64,000 nt of DNA, taken from assembly GCF_020089865.1 (NCBI RefSeq), contig NZ_JAIRBM010000017.1:1-64000 (forward strand), given 5' to 3'. Every line of letters starts with the position of its first letter. Positions within the stretch are counted from its first letter, which is position 1. The translations under genes and the position numbers were made by a program. Shown here piece by piece: positions 34,181 through 42,615 of the stretch. The stretch is from Microvirga puerhi (GTDB taxonomy: Bacteria; Pseudomonadota; Alphaproteobacteria; Rhizobiales; Beijerinckiaceae). The notes under the pieces are model-generated. The model was not told the origin of the DNA. It worked only from the letters and a program-made list of their open reading frames with translations, and did not search any database.

Positions 34181-36988
34181 ATGCTGGGATTGCCCCTCAC
34201 CTTCGCCGCTCCCCTCGTTCTGATCGCGCTCGCCGCACTGCCGGCGATCTGGCTTCTGTTGCGCATCACGCCACCGCAGCCGCGGCGGGTCGATTTTCCA
34301 CCTCTCAGGATAATGACCGATCTGCGTCCCGAGCAGGAGATGCCCGCACGAACACCCTGGTGGCTTCTTCTCCTGCGATTGCTTGTTGCAACTCTTCTCA
34401 TCCTGGCGGCAGCAGGTCCCATCTGGAACCCGCTCACGGAAAGCAATAGTCGTGCGCCGCTGCTCATGCTGATCGACAACGGCTTTGCCGCTGCGCACGA
34501 TTGGCGAGATCGGATGAGCATTGCATCCGGCCGTATCGAGGCGGCGGAACGTGACGGCCGCGTCGTTGCCCTTGCCGCCACCGCCGGCGATGCGCAGGAT
34601 CTGCAACCGATGAGCCCTGGTACCGCACTGGAACGGCTGCGCTCCTTCAAGCCGCTGCCGCACCTCCCGAACCGTCAGGCTCATCTCGATTCCATTCGCC
34701 GTTTCCTTGAGGCCGCTCCCGATGCGGAAATCGTCTGGATCAGCGATGGCGTCGCCGGCGTTGACGGGCAGAACTTCGTCAATGGGTTGTCATCCTTGAC
34801 CAAAGATCGATCGGTCATCGTCCTCAAACCGGAGCGGTCCCCCGCGCTCGCGGTTGCCGAAGCCGCGAATGCGGGCGGCCAGCTGACGACGACGATTGTC
34901 CGGACCGAGGCCAACGGCCGCGACAGCGGCATCGCGCGTGCGCTCGATCTGAAAAACCTGCCTCTCGCCGATGCGCGCTTTTCCTTCGCGCCCAATGCGA
35001 CCGAAACCACCGCGACGTTCGACGTCCCGACCGAGATCAGGAACGACATCGCGCGCATCGAGATTCTGGGCGAAAGCTCTGCGGGTGCCGTGACGCTACT
35101 TGATGAGCGCGGCAAGCGCCGGCGCGTCGGCCTCGTCTTCGGGGGAACGGCCGATCAGGCGCAGCCTCTCCTCTCACCCGTGTATTATATCGAGAAGGCG
35201 CTTACTCCCTATGCCGAGATTCGCCAGGGGCACGGTGGCGTGACGGACGCGATCGATCAGTTGATCGACGAGCAGGTTTCCGTCCTCGTTCTGGCCGATG
35301 TAGGCGGCCTCGACAGGGAGGCCTCGGCAAAGGTCTCATCCTTCGTCGAACACGGCGGTCTGCTGCTTCGCTTTGCCGGATCGCGCCTTGCCGCCGGCAA
35401 TGACGATCTCGTTCCGGTCCATCTTCGCCGCGGCGGCCGCACGCTCGGCGGCACGCTGTCCTGGGACACGCCTAAGACCTTTGCGCCCTTCACCCGCGAG
35501 AGCCCCTTCTTCGGACTGGCGATTCCCGACGAGATCGGCATTCGCCGCCAGATCCTCGCCGAGCCCGAGGGAGACCTGCCGGCCAAGACTTGGGCGTCGC
35601 TCGCGGACGGTACGCCCATCGTCACCGCCGACAAGCGCGGGGAAGGGCTCATCGTCCTCTTCCACGTCACCGCAGATACGACCTGGTCCAACCTGCCCCT
35701 CTCGGGCCTCTTCGTGGATATGTTGCGCCGGATTACCGCCCTCGCAGGTTCACCCGGCGATACCACCGCAGAAGCGCGAAATGCCGAGAACCAAACCGTG
35801 GCGCCGCGCCTGACTCTCGACGGCTTTGGCGTTTTCTCGTCACCGCCGGCGACCGCCCGGGCCGTGGCGCGCAACTATGCCGATCGCGCAAGCGGGGAGC
35901 ATCCACCGGGCTTCTACGGCCCCGTCGATTCCAGCCTCGCGGTGAATGCGCTCGTGAGCGGCGACCGTCTTGCGCCCCTCGACTATTCGGCTTTGCAAGC
36001 CCGCATCGCTCCACTCACCGAAGCGAAGACGATTGATCTGAGAGCTCCTTTGTTCAGCCTCGCGCTCGTCCTCCTCCTCCTTGATACTCTTGCTTCCCTC
36101 TGGCTCAGTGGTCAGCTCGGCAATCTCTTCGGTCGTATGCGCAGGGTCGGCGCGGGCGCAGCGATCCTCCTTGCGGCCATCTTCTTCGCCGGCTTCTCAT
36201 CGGACGGCTATGCCCAGAACGAACGCGCGCCGTTGAGCCAGGACGCCCAAGCCTCCGCTCTCGTCACGCGCCTCGCCTACGTGATCACCGGCGACGAGCA
36301 GATCGACCAGACGAGCAAGGCTGGCCTGATGGGCCTGTCGCAGGTGCTGAGCATGCGCACGGCCTTTCAGCCGGGAGATCCGATCGGGATCGATCCGGCG
36401 CGGGACGAGCTCGCATTCTATCCCCTGCTCTACTGGCCGATCGTCGCCTCGCGCCCGCTTCCGAGCGACGCTGCCATCCGGCGGCTCGATGCTTTCATGA
36501 AGGGCGGCGGGACAGTGATCTTCGATACCCGGGACGCCTTCAGCACCCGTCCGGACGGTGCCGTCAGCGCAGAGGGGCAGTATCTGCGCCGCATGCTCAC
36601 CGGCCTCGACATCCCCGAGCTGGAGCCCGTGCCCGCCGACCATGTGCTGACAAAGACCTTCTACATCCTCGACGACTTCCCGGGCCGCTATGCAACGGGC
36701 CAGACCTGGGTCGAGGCGCTACCACCACCCACGGAAGACACCGCCAATCGCCCGGCGCGCTCGGGAGATGGTGTGTCTCCGATCATCATCACCTCCAACG
36801 ATCTTGCGGCCGCCTGGGCGGTCGGAGCCCGCGGAGAAGCGCTCTTCCCTGTCGTCGGCAGCGATCAGCAACGCCAACGGGAGCTCTCTTTCAGGAGCGG
36901 CATCAACATCGTGATGTATGCGCTCACCGGAAACTACAAGGCGGATCAGGTTCACGTGCCGGCCCTACTCGAACGGTTGGGGCAATAG
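34181..36988 (+). CDS. DUF4159 domain membrane protein of the MoxR cluster
   Basis: 935 residues. The N-terminal Bat-type membrane region has two helices (about 8-26 and 60-80). A long extracytoplasmic-looking middle part follows, with a von Willebrand-like segment ALLMLIDNGFAAAHDWRDRM. Another helix pair lies near 620-670. The C-terminal DUF4159 region (about 690-935) contains EQIDQTSKAGLMGL and FIVDD-like ILDDFPGRY. It is predicted to act in the envelope with the MoxR ATPase. The start at 34181, 2 nt after the DUF58 stop, is chosen over an earlier open frame. Confidence 0.88.
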   Translation: MLGLPLTFAAPLVLIALAALPAIWLLLRITPPQPRRVDFPPLRIMTDLRPEQEMPARTPWWLLLLRLLVATLLILAAAGPIWNPLTESNSRAPLLMLIDNGFAAAHDWRDRMSIASGRIEAAERDGRVVALAATAGDAQDLQPMSPGTALERLRSFKPLPHLPNRQAHLDSIRRFLEAAPDAEIVWISDGVAGVDGQNFVNGLSSLTKDRSVIVLKPERSPALAVAEAANAGGQLTTTIVRTEANGRDSGIARALDLKNLPLADARFSFAPNATETTATFDVPTEIRNDIARIEILGESSAGAVTLLDERGKRRRVGLVFGGTADQAQPLLSPVYYIEKALTPYAEIRQGHGGVTDAIDQLIDEQVSVLVLADVGGLDREASAKVSSFVEHGGLLLRFAGSRLAAGNDDLVPVHLRRGGRTLGGTLSWDTPKTFAPFTRESPFFGLAIPDEIGIRRQILAEPEGDLPAKTWASLADGTPIVTADKRGEGLIVLFHVTADTTWSNLPLSGLFVDMLRRITALAGSPGDTTAEARNAENQTVAPRLTLDGFGVFSSPPATARAVARNYADRASGEHPPGFYGPVDSSLAVNALVSGDRLAPLDYSALQARIAPLTEAKTIDLRAPLFSLALVLLLLDTLASLWLSGQLGNLFGRMRRVGAGAAILLAAIFFAGFSSDGYAQNERAPLSQDAQASALVTRLAYVITGDEQIDQTSKAGLMGLSQVLSMRTAFQPGDPIGIDPARDELAFYPLLYWPIVASRPLPSDAAIRRLDAFMKGGGTVIFDTRDAFSTRPDGAVSAEGQYLRRMLTGLDIPELEPVPADHVLTKTFYILDDFPGRYATGQTWVEALPPPTEDTANRPARSGDGVSPIIITSNDLAAAWAVGARGEALFPVVGSDQQRQRELSFRSGINIVMYALTGNYKADQVHVPALLERLGQ

Positions 36989-37016
36989 GCGTGAGGCGTA
37001 GGTTAGGGACATCGCA

Positions 37017-39089
37017 TTGCTCTCCTTGAACTTCACACCGCTCGTCCCAACGCCGGTCCTCTGGGCCGTCGGCGCCGTCGCGCTCGTCCTGTGCATTCTG
37101 GCCCTCATCTCCCGCGGGCCCGTCGCTCTTCTGCGAGCCCTGGCGCTTGCCCTGGTTCTGCTCGCTCTCGCCAATCCGTCGCTCGTCCAGGAAGAGCGGG
37201 AAAAGGTGAAGGACATCGTGGCTGTCGTGGTCGACCACACCACGTCTCAAACTCTTGGCGACCGGCAGGCCATGACGGACAAAGTCCGGGCTGAGCTCGA
37301 ACGACGCTTCGGCTCGCTGAACGATGTCGAGCCTCGCTACATCGAGGCGACGGATGGATCGGGCGATGACGGGACGCGTCTTTTCGCGGCCCTGTCCAAC
37401 GGCCTGGCGGATGTCCCACCGGATCGTCTCGCCGGGGTGATCTTCGTGACGGATGGGGTCGTGCACGATATTCCACCGAACGTCGAAAGCCTCGGCTTCA
37501 AGGCCCCCCTGCATGTGCTCGTGACAGGGCGCCCCGATGAGCGCGATCGCCAGATCAAGCTTCTGGAAGCCCCGCGCTTCGGTATCGTCGGCAAGGATCA
37601 GACGATCCGCGCCGTCGTCATGGAGCGAGGCGGAACGGGCTCGGCAACCGTCACCGTCCGGCGCGATGGTCAGGAATTCGCTCGTCAGGTCATCAGGACC
37701 GACGCGCCGTTCTCGATCAATGTGCGGATCGAGCATGGCGGTGCGAACGTCATCGAGCTCGAAGTCGACGGCCTCCCGAACGAACTGACCCTGGCCAACA
37801 ATCGCGCGGTCGTTCCGATCGAAGGCATTCGCGAGAAGCTGCGTGTGCTCCTCGTTTCCGGAGAGCCCAATCCCGGCGAGCGGACATGGCGCAACCTGCT
37901 CAAATCCGATGCGAACGTGGATCTGGTGCATTTCACCATCCTGCGCCCGCCGGAGAAGCAGGACGGCACACCGATCAACGAGCTTTCGCTCATCGCCTTT
38001 CCGACGCGTGAACTGTTCCAGCAGAAGATCAAGGAATTCGACCTCATCATCTTCGACCGCTACGCTAACCAGAGTGTTCTGCCGTCCAGCTATTTCGAGA
38101 ACATCGTGCGCTACGTGCGCGACGGCGGCGCGGTGCTGGTCGCGGCCGGTCCGGAATTCGCCGGTTTCGGCAGCCTCGCACAGACGCGCCTCGCGCCGAT
38201 CATTCCGGGAGTGCCGGACGGGCGCATCGTCGAGGAACCCTACCGGGCGCACATCACCGACACCGGCGCCCGCCACCCGGTCACCCGCGACCTCCCCGGC
38301 TCCGAAACCAATCCCCCGGCTTGGGGCGAGTGGCTGAGAACCATCGGCAGCCAGGTCAGCACAGGAAGCACGGTGATGTCGGGGGCCAACGACCTACCCC
38401 TCCTGGTGCTGAAGCGCGAGGACAAGGGGCGGGTCGCTCTTCTCCTCTCCGACCACGCCTGGCTCTGGGCGCGGGGTTACGAGGGCGGTGGTCCGCATCT
38501 CGACCTTTTGCGCCGTCTCGCCCACTGGTTGATGAAGGAGCCGGCGCTTGAGGAGGAAGCGCTGCGGGCGAGCGCCGTGGGCCGCGAGATCAGGATCGAG
38601 CGGCAGACGATGAATGACACTGCGGACCCCGTGACGCTGAAGGCTCCAAGCGGAGCCGAAACGAGCATTCCTCTCTCCGAAACCCGGCCCGGTCTCTTTA
38701 CGGCGCAGGTCGCCAGTCGCGAACTCGGGCTTCATACGGTCCGCTCTGGCGATCTCATCGCTTTCGTGAGTATCGGGCCGGCCAATCCGCGCGAACTGAT
38801 GGACGTGTTCAGCAACACGGAGGCTCTCCGGCCGATCGCAGAGGGAACCGGCGGCTCGATCCGGCGCGTTGCCTCGGAGGGCAATCAGGACATCGTGGTG
38901 CCGCGCATCCTCGCGGTTCGGTCAGGTTCCCGTTTCTCGGGCGGGGATTGGATCGGCATCCGGCCGAGTGAGAGCGCCATCGTGCGGGGCGTGTCCGTGT
39001 TCCCGCTCGCGCTGGGGCTCCTCGGTCTCGTTCTCCTGGTGGGCTCGACGCTCGTCGCCTGGATCGTCGAAGGACGTCGCCGCACCTGA
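37017..39089 (+). CDS. Glutamine amidotransferase-like membrane protein of the MoxR cluster
   Basis: 690 residues starting at a TTG with TAGGGA 6 nt upstream. Two N-terminal helices and a C-terminal anchor (about 658-682: VFPLALGLLGLVLLVGSTLVAWIV) frame a large periplasmic-side region. This contains a VWA-like strand (DIVAVVVDHTTSQTLGDRQAMT) and a class I glutamine amidotransferase-like fold (FDLIIFDRYANQ... GAVLVAAGPEFAGFG). The family lacks an obvious catalytic Cys-His pair here, so it is probably a structural relative. Last gene of the MoxR cluster. Confidence 0.82.
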   Translation: MLSLNFTPLVPTPVLWAVGAVALVLCILALISRGPVALLRALALALVLLALANPSLVQEEREKVKDIVAVVVDHTTSQTLGDRQAMTDKVRAELERRFGSLNDVEPRYIEATDGSGDDGTRLFAALSNGLADVPPDRLAGVIFVTDGVVHDIPPNVESLGFKAPLHVLVTGRPDERDRQIKLLEAPRFGIVGKDQTIRAVVMERGGTGSATVTVRRDGQEFARQVIRTDAPFSINVRIEHGGANVIELEVDGLPNELTLANNRAVVPIEGIREKLRVLLVSGEPNPGERTWRNLLKSDANVDLVHFTILRPPEKQDGTPINELSLIAFPTRELFQQKIKEFDLIIFDRYANQSVLPSSYFENIVRYVRDGGAVLVAAGPEFAGFGSLAQTRLAPIIPGVPDGRIVEEPYRAHITDTGARHPVTRDLPGSETNPPAWGEWLRTIGSQVSTGSTVMSGANDLPLLVLKREDKGRVALLLSDHAWLWARGYEGGGPHLDLLRRLAHWLMKEPALEEEALRASAVGREIRIERQTMNDTADPVTLKAPSGAETSIPLSETRPGLFTAQVASRELGLHTVRSGDLIAFVSIGPANPRELMDVFSNTEALRPIAEGTGGSIRRVASEGNQDIVVPRILAVRSGSRFSGGDWIGIRPSESAIVRGVSVFPLALGLLGLVLLVGSTLVAWIVEGRRRT

Positions 39090-39093
39090 CGGA

Positions 39094-39597
39094 TCAGGTG
39101 GAAAGTGGGCTGACGCCGCCCTTGGTACGTGCCAGGGCTCCCTCCGCAAGCTCCACGGCAAGAAAACGATCCGGGTTCACCGGCCCAGGAAGCAGAAGAT
39201 GGCCAAACGGCACGCGCTTGAAACCAAAGCGCCGATAATAGGGTTCGTCTCCCACGAGCAGCACGAGGTCGTGTCCCTTTTCACGTGCTGCATCGAGCGA
39301 GCGCTGCATCAGCGCCGCCCCGATTCCGCGCCCTTCAAAAGCCGGTTCGACGGTGAGTGGTCCGAGCATCAAAGCGCGTTCATGCCCCGCCTGCACGGGA
39401 GTCAGTCGCACAGAACCGACGAGAAGGGTTCCGACCAGAGCCGTGAAGGAGAGTTCGCGCAGATGAGGGACTCCCTCCCGCAGTCGCGAGGCTGTGCGGG
39501 CGAAACGGCCAGGGCCGAAAGCGCGCTCGTGCAGGCGCTCGATGGCCTCGCAGTCAATCGGTTGCTCGTTGCGGATGATGAGAGAGAGTTCGGTCAT
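39094..39597 (-). CDS. GNAT family N-acetyltransferase (YhbS-like)
   Basis: 167 residues. A GNAT fold with MLGPLTVEPAFEGRGIGAALMQRSLDAAREKG as the acetyl-CoA loop and LVGDEPYYRRFGFKRVP following, the arrangement of the YhbS subgroup. It probably acetylates an amine substrate that cannot be predicted. Start at MTELSLIIRNEQP. It converges with the MoxR cluster, with 4 nt between stop codons. Confidence 0.9.
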   Translation of the reverse strand: MTELSLIIRNEQPIDCEAIERLHERAFGPGRFARTASRLREGVPHLRELSFTALVGTLLVGSVRLTPVQAGHERALMLGPLTVEPAFEGRGIGAALMQRSLDAAREKGHDLVLLVGDEPYYRRFGFKRVPFGHLLLPGPVNPDRFLAVELAEGALARTKGGVSPLST

Positions 39598-39762
39598 GAA
39601 CGGACTCGCGGAAAAACGGCGATGCAATGCGGGCGTGACGGGAAGTCAGCCGTTTCGTCGTCGCAGGATCCGAGTCGTGTTCATGAAAGGGTGCGTGTCC
39701 TCGTCGTCATTCGCCCATAGCAGTGTCCGGGCCGAGGCGCAAACGGTTCCGTAGACTGTATT

Positions 39763-40251
39763 CTACCAGTGCAGACTCAAAGTCTCGCCATGGAGGATCT
39801 CGGCGAGCCGGCGCCGCGTCGACTTGGTGACTCCCTCCGGCAGCCGATCGATGGGAAAGAACCCGGCCTCAGCGATCTCGCGATCGGGCATCTTCGGACC
39901 GGTGACGGTGAAGTCCCGAACGACGTAGAGCGCTACGTGATCGCGCGGCGACGCCTGCCGGTTGAAGAAGACCCCGTGGAGTTTGGGAGTGCCGGTTATG
40001 ACGATGCAGGCCTCCTCCGCAAGCTCCCGCTCCAGGGCCTGAAGGATCGGCTCTCCAGTCTCGACCCCACCGCCGGGGAGATACCAGCCGGGAACGTATG
40101 TATGCCGAATGAGAAAAACCCGGTTCTCTTTATCGAGAACGGCCGCTCGAACGCCGAGAGTCATCCCCCGCGAGAAGCGCCAATAGGTGTGGAGAAGCCG
40201 CCGCGCGAGGCGCAGGGCGAGCTTCGACTGGGACACGAAGGCCATCTTCAT
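39763..40251 (-). CDS. NUDIX hydrolase with a degenerate box
   Basis: 162 residues. The NUDIX box is GGGVETGEPILQALERELAE followed by EACI. The catalytic R-E-x2-E-E core is intact, but the Gly near the end of the consensus (E-E-x-G) is replaced by Cys. The fold flanks (VRAAVLDKENRVFLIRHTYVPGWYLPGG) are well kept. An N-terminal about 30-residue basic segment precedes the domain. The substrate is unknown. Confidence 0.88.
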   Translation of the reverse strand: MKMAFVSQSKLALRLARRLLHTYWRFSRGMTLGVRAAVLDKENRVFLIRHTYVPGWYLPGGGVETGEPILQALERELAEEACIVITGTPKLHGVFFNRQASPRDHVALYVVRDFTVTGPKMPDREIAEAGFFPIDRLPEGVTKSTRRRLAEILHGETLSLHW

Positions 40252-40381
40252 GGGTAGATCACGGCTCAGCTTACAGTTTTATGAACGGAGTTATACTTTA
40301 GACGCATATCTGTACCATAGTTTCAGCATGTGACATGCTTCTCATGCAGGTCTAAGACAGCGCCAACGAAAAGGTGCTCCC

Positions 40382-40501
40382 ATGCTTCTCTCCTTCATCC
40401 TGTCGCGCCTCGGCCGTTCCTCGCGCTTCACCTGGACCCCGGCTCTCGATCTTGGCGACCACGCGATCCGCTCGACGCTGATGCCCGGCGCGCAGTACTA
40501 A
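40382..40501 (+). CDS. Small ORF upstream of mbfA (39 aa)
   Basis: A 40-codon ORF with a good AAAAGGTG ribosome site (8 nt spacing). The predicted peptide MLLSFILSRLGRSSRFTW... is basic and amphipathic near the start and ends MPGAQY. Small DUF1127-like proteins in this order often open the same way (hydrophobic residues, then S-R-L), but the DUF1127 core is not present. It lies 59 nt before the mbfA operator. It could be a real small protein or an upstream leader peptide. Confidence 0.4.
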   Translation: MLLSFILSRLGRSSRFTWTPALDLGDHAIRSTLMPGAQY

Positions 40502-40542
40502 TCGCTATCCGAAAATCTTCCGCCAGTCCCTATCCATAGGAC

Positions 40543-40571
40543 TTGGCGAGCAGCCCGACCCTGTTTAGAAT
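40543..40571 (+). promoter_or_regulatory. mbfA promoter
   Basis: TTGGCG (40543-40548) and TAGAAT (40566-40571) lie 17 bp apart, giving a predicted start near 40578 and a 15-nt leader. The -10 lies wholly within the Irr-like operator. Confidence 0.6.
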
Positions 40572-40585
40572 ATTTCTAAACAGGG
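40559..40585 (+). promoter_or_regulatory. Irr/ICE-type operator of mbfA
   Basis: A perfect palindrome with 12-bp arms and a TAT centre; the inner part is TTTAGAA-TAT-TTCTAAA. This agrees with the iron-control element recognised by the heme-responsive regulator Irr in rhizobia. It ends 8 nt before the mbfA ATG and covers the -10, so bound Irr should block transcription when iron is scarce. Confidence 0.75.
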
Positions 40586-40592
40586 GATCGGA

Positions 40593-41564
40593 ATGAAGAC
40601 TCTTTCGGAACTGACGGAACGCGAAGTGATCGCCCTCGCCATCGCGAGCGAGGAAGAAGATTCCCGGATTTATCAGACCTTCGCCGACAAGCTGCGCACG
40701 GACTTTCCCTCCTCCGCCGAGATCTTCGACGACATGGCGGAGGAAGAGCGCCATCACCGCAACTCCCTTTACGATTTCTACCGCGAGCGCTTCGGCGAGC
40801 ATTTGCCACCGATCCGTCGCGAGGACGTGCGCGGCTTCCTGAAGCGCCGCACCGTCTGGTGGAATTCCGGACTCGATCTCGACAAGATGCGTCGCGAGGC
40901 CGAGTTGATGGAGTTGCAGGCGGCAAACTTCTACGAAAAGGCAGCCCAGCAGACTCTCGACGTGAGCGTCCGCGAACTTTTCACCAAGCTTGCCGAAGTC
41001 GAACGCGATCACGAGCGCAAAGCCGAAGAACTCCACGCCGCTCACCTAACTGAGAACGCCGAAGCCGCCGAACGGGAGGCGCAGCGCCGCCTCATCGTCC
41101 TACAATATGTGCAGCCGGGACTTGCGGGCCTTATCGATGGTTCGGTCTCGACTTTGGCGCCACTCTTTGCCGCCGCCTTCGCCACGCAGAACAACTGGGA
41201 GACCTTCCTCGTCGGGCTTGCCGCATCGGTCGGCGCGGGCATCAGCATGGGCCTGACCGAGGCCTTGTCCGACGACGGTCAGATCACCGGCCGTGGCTCC
41301 CCGGTGCTGCGCGGCCTCATCTGCGGCCTCATGACCGCCGTGGGCGGCCTTGGACATACCCTCCCCTATCTTGTGCCGGATTCCTGGCCCAACGCCTTCT
41401 TGATCGCCACGTCGATCGCCTCGGTGGTGGTCGCCGTCGAGCTCGTCGCGATCTCATGGATCCGCACGCGCTACATGGATACGCCGTTCCTGCGAGCGGC
41501 CTTCCAGGTGATCGTCGGCGGTGTCCTCGTGCTTTTGGCCGGCATCTTCATCGGCAACGCGTAG
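40593..41564 (+). CDS. mbfA: Membrane-bound ferritin-like iron exporter MbfA (erythrin-vacuolar iron transport family)
   Basis: 323 residues. The N-terminal ferritin-like (erythrin) domain (about 1-155) has carboxylate/His pairs: IASEEEDSRIYQ, EEERHHRNSLYDFY, AELMELQAANFYEKA and VERDHERKAEELH. The C-terminal VIT1/CCC1-type membrane domain (about 165-323) has about five helices, opening LAGLIDGSVSTLAPLFAAAF. In Agrobacterium and Bradyrhizobium MbfA exports iron and is repressed by Irr at low iron. Ribosome site GGGGA follows the operator. Confidence 0.93.
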   Translation: MKTLSELTEREVIALAIASEEEDSRIYQTFADKLRTDFPSSAEIFDDMAEEERHHRNSLYDFYRERFGEHLPPIRREDVRGFLKRRTVWWNSGLDLDKMRREAELMELQAANFYEKAAQQTLDVSVRELFTKLAEVERDHERKAEELHAAHLTENAEAAEREAQRRLIVLQYVQPGLAGLIDGSVSTLAPLFAAAFATQNNWETFLVGLAASVGAGISMGLTEALSDDGQITGRGSPVLRGLICGLMTAVGGLGHTLPYLVPDSWPNAFLIATSIASVVVAVELVAISWIRTRYMDTPFLRAAFQVIVGGVLVLLAGIFIGNA

Positions 41565-41677
41565 AGAATTGCGCGATCATCGGCACCCGAATTTCTTGAT
41601 CGGGCAATCGCGTCGTTTGAGGACGGGATCGCCGGATCTACATTGGCGAATGGCGCACGACGCCATAAGGTCCCGCC

Positions 41678-42607
41678 ATGTTTCGCCTCGCCCATCTCAC
41701 CGATCCCCATGTGGGACCACTCCCGCGTCCTCAGCTGCGGCAGCTCCTGAGCAAGCGCCTTACAGGCTGGTACAACTGGCATCGCAGCCGCTCGGCGGCG
41801 CACGACATGGAGCTGCTCGCGGCCCTCGTGACCGACCTGCATGCCCAGGCGCCGGACCATATCGCGTGCACGGGCGATACCTGCAACATCGGTTTGCCGA
41901 GCGAATGGGAGACTTCCCGCGTCTTTCTCGAGAGTCTGGGGCCGCCGGACGACGTCAGCTTCGTGCCGGGCAATCATGACGCCTATGTGATCGGCGCCCT
42001 CGAAGGCCTGCTGAAGGAGGTCTCGCCCTGGACACGCGGGGTCGATGGTCGCGAAGGCGTCTTTCCCTATCTCCGCCGCCATGGGCAGATTGCCCTGATT
42101 GGTCTCTCCTCCGCCATTCCCACCCTCCCCTTCGTGGCCAGCGGACGTGTCGGCTCGCGCCAGATGCAGGCGGCAGAGTGCATCCTTCAGGAACTCGGCG
42201 AAGACCGCTCGTGCTTCCGGATCGTGCTGATTCACCACCCCCCCCATCGCGGAGGAGCGCAGCCCGGCCGCAATCTGACGGATGCCGGAGCCTTCGAGGC
42301 CATGATCGGACGGACAGGCGCCGAACTCGTTCTTCATGGCCACAATCACGTCGGATCGCTGGCCCATCTCCCTAGCCCGCGCGGCCCCGTGCCGGTGATC
42401 GGCGCCCCTTCGGCCTCCGCCAGGAGCGGGACGCTGACCCATCGGGCCGGCTATCATCTCTTCACCATCGATCAGGACGAAACGGGTTTCCTCTTGACGG
42501 CCGAGCTGCGTGGCCTGACGCCTGAGGGCACGATCGGCGGCATGGGAATGCTGGCTCTCGGCCAGATCCGACTGGGAGCAGGCGGCGCTGCAGAATACCG
42601 CCCCTAA
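41678..42607 (+). CDS. Metallophosphoesterase
   Basis: A 309-residue calcineurin-like phosphoesterase with all five motifs: HLTDPHVG, CTGDTCN, PGNHDAY, LIHHPPHRGG and HGHNHVGSLAH. It would bind two metal ions and hydrolyse phosphomono- or diesters. The GDTCN motif has Thr for the common Leu/Ile, a minor change. The substrate is unknown (cyclic nucleotides or UDP-diacylglucosamine are known for relatives). No signal peptide, so cytosolic. Confidence 0.92.
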   Translation: MFRLAHLTDPHVGPLPRPQLRQLLSKRLTGWYNWHRSRSAAHDMELLAALVTDLHAQAPDHIACTGDTCNIGLPSEWETSRVFLESLGPPDDVSFVPGNHDAYVIGALEGLLKEVSPWTRGVDGREGVFPYLRRHGQIALIGLSSAIPTLPFVASGRVGSRQMQAAECILQELGEDRSCFRIVLIHHPPHRGGAQPGRNLTDAGAFEAMIGRTGAELVLHGHNHVGSLAHLPSPRGPVPVIGAPSASARSGTLTHRAGYHLFTIDQDETGFLLTAELRGLTPEGTIGGMGMLALGQIRLGAGGAAEYRP

Positions 42608-42615
42608 AAAGGGCT

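Noticed and set aside
39598-39762. ORFs between the GNAT and the NUDIX genes
   Set aside because: They overlap neighbouring genes on the opposite strand and show no family pattern or ribosome site.
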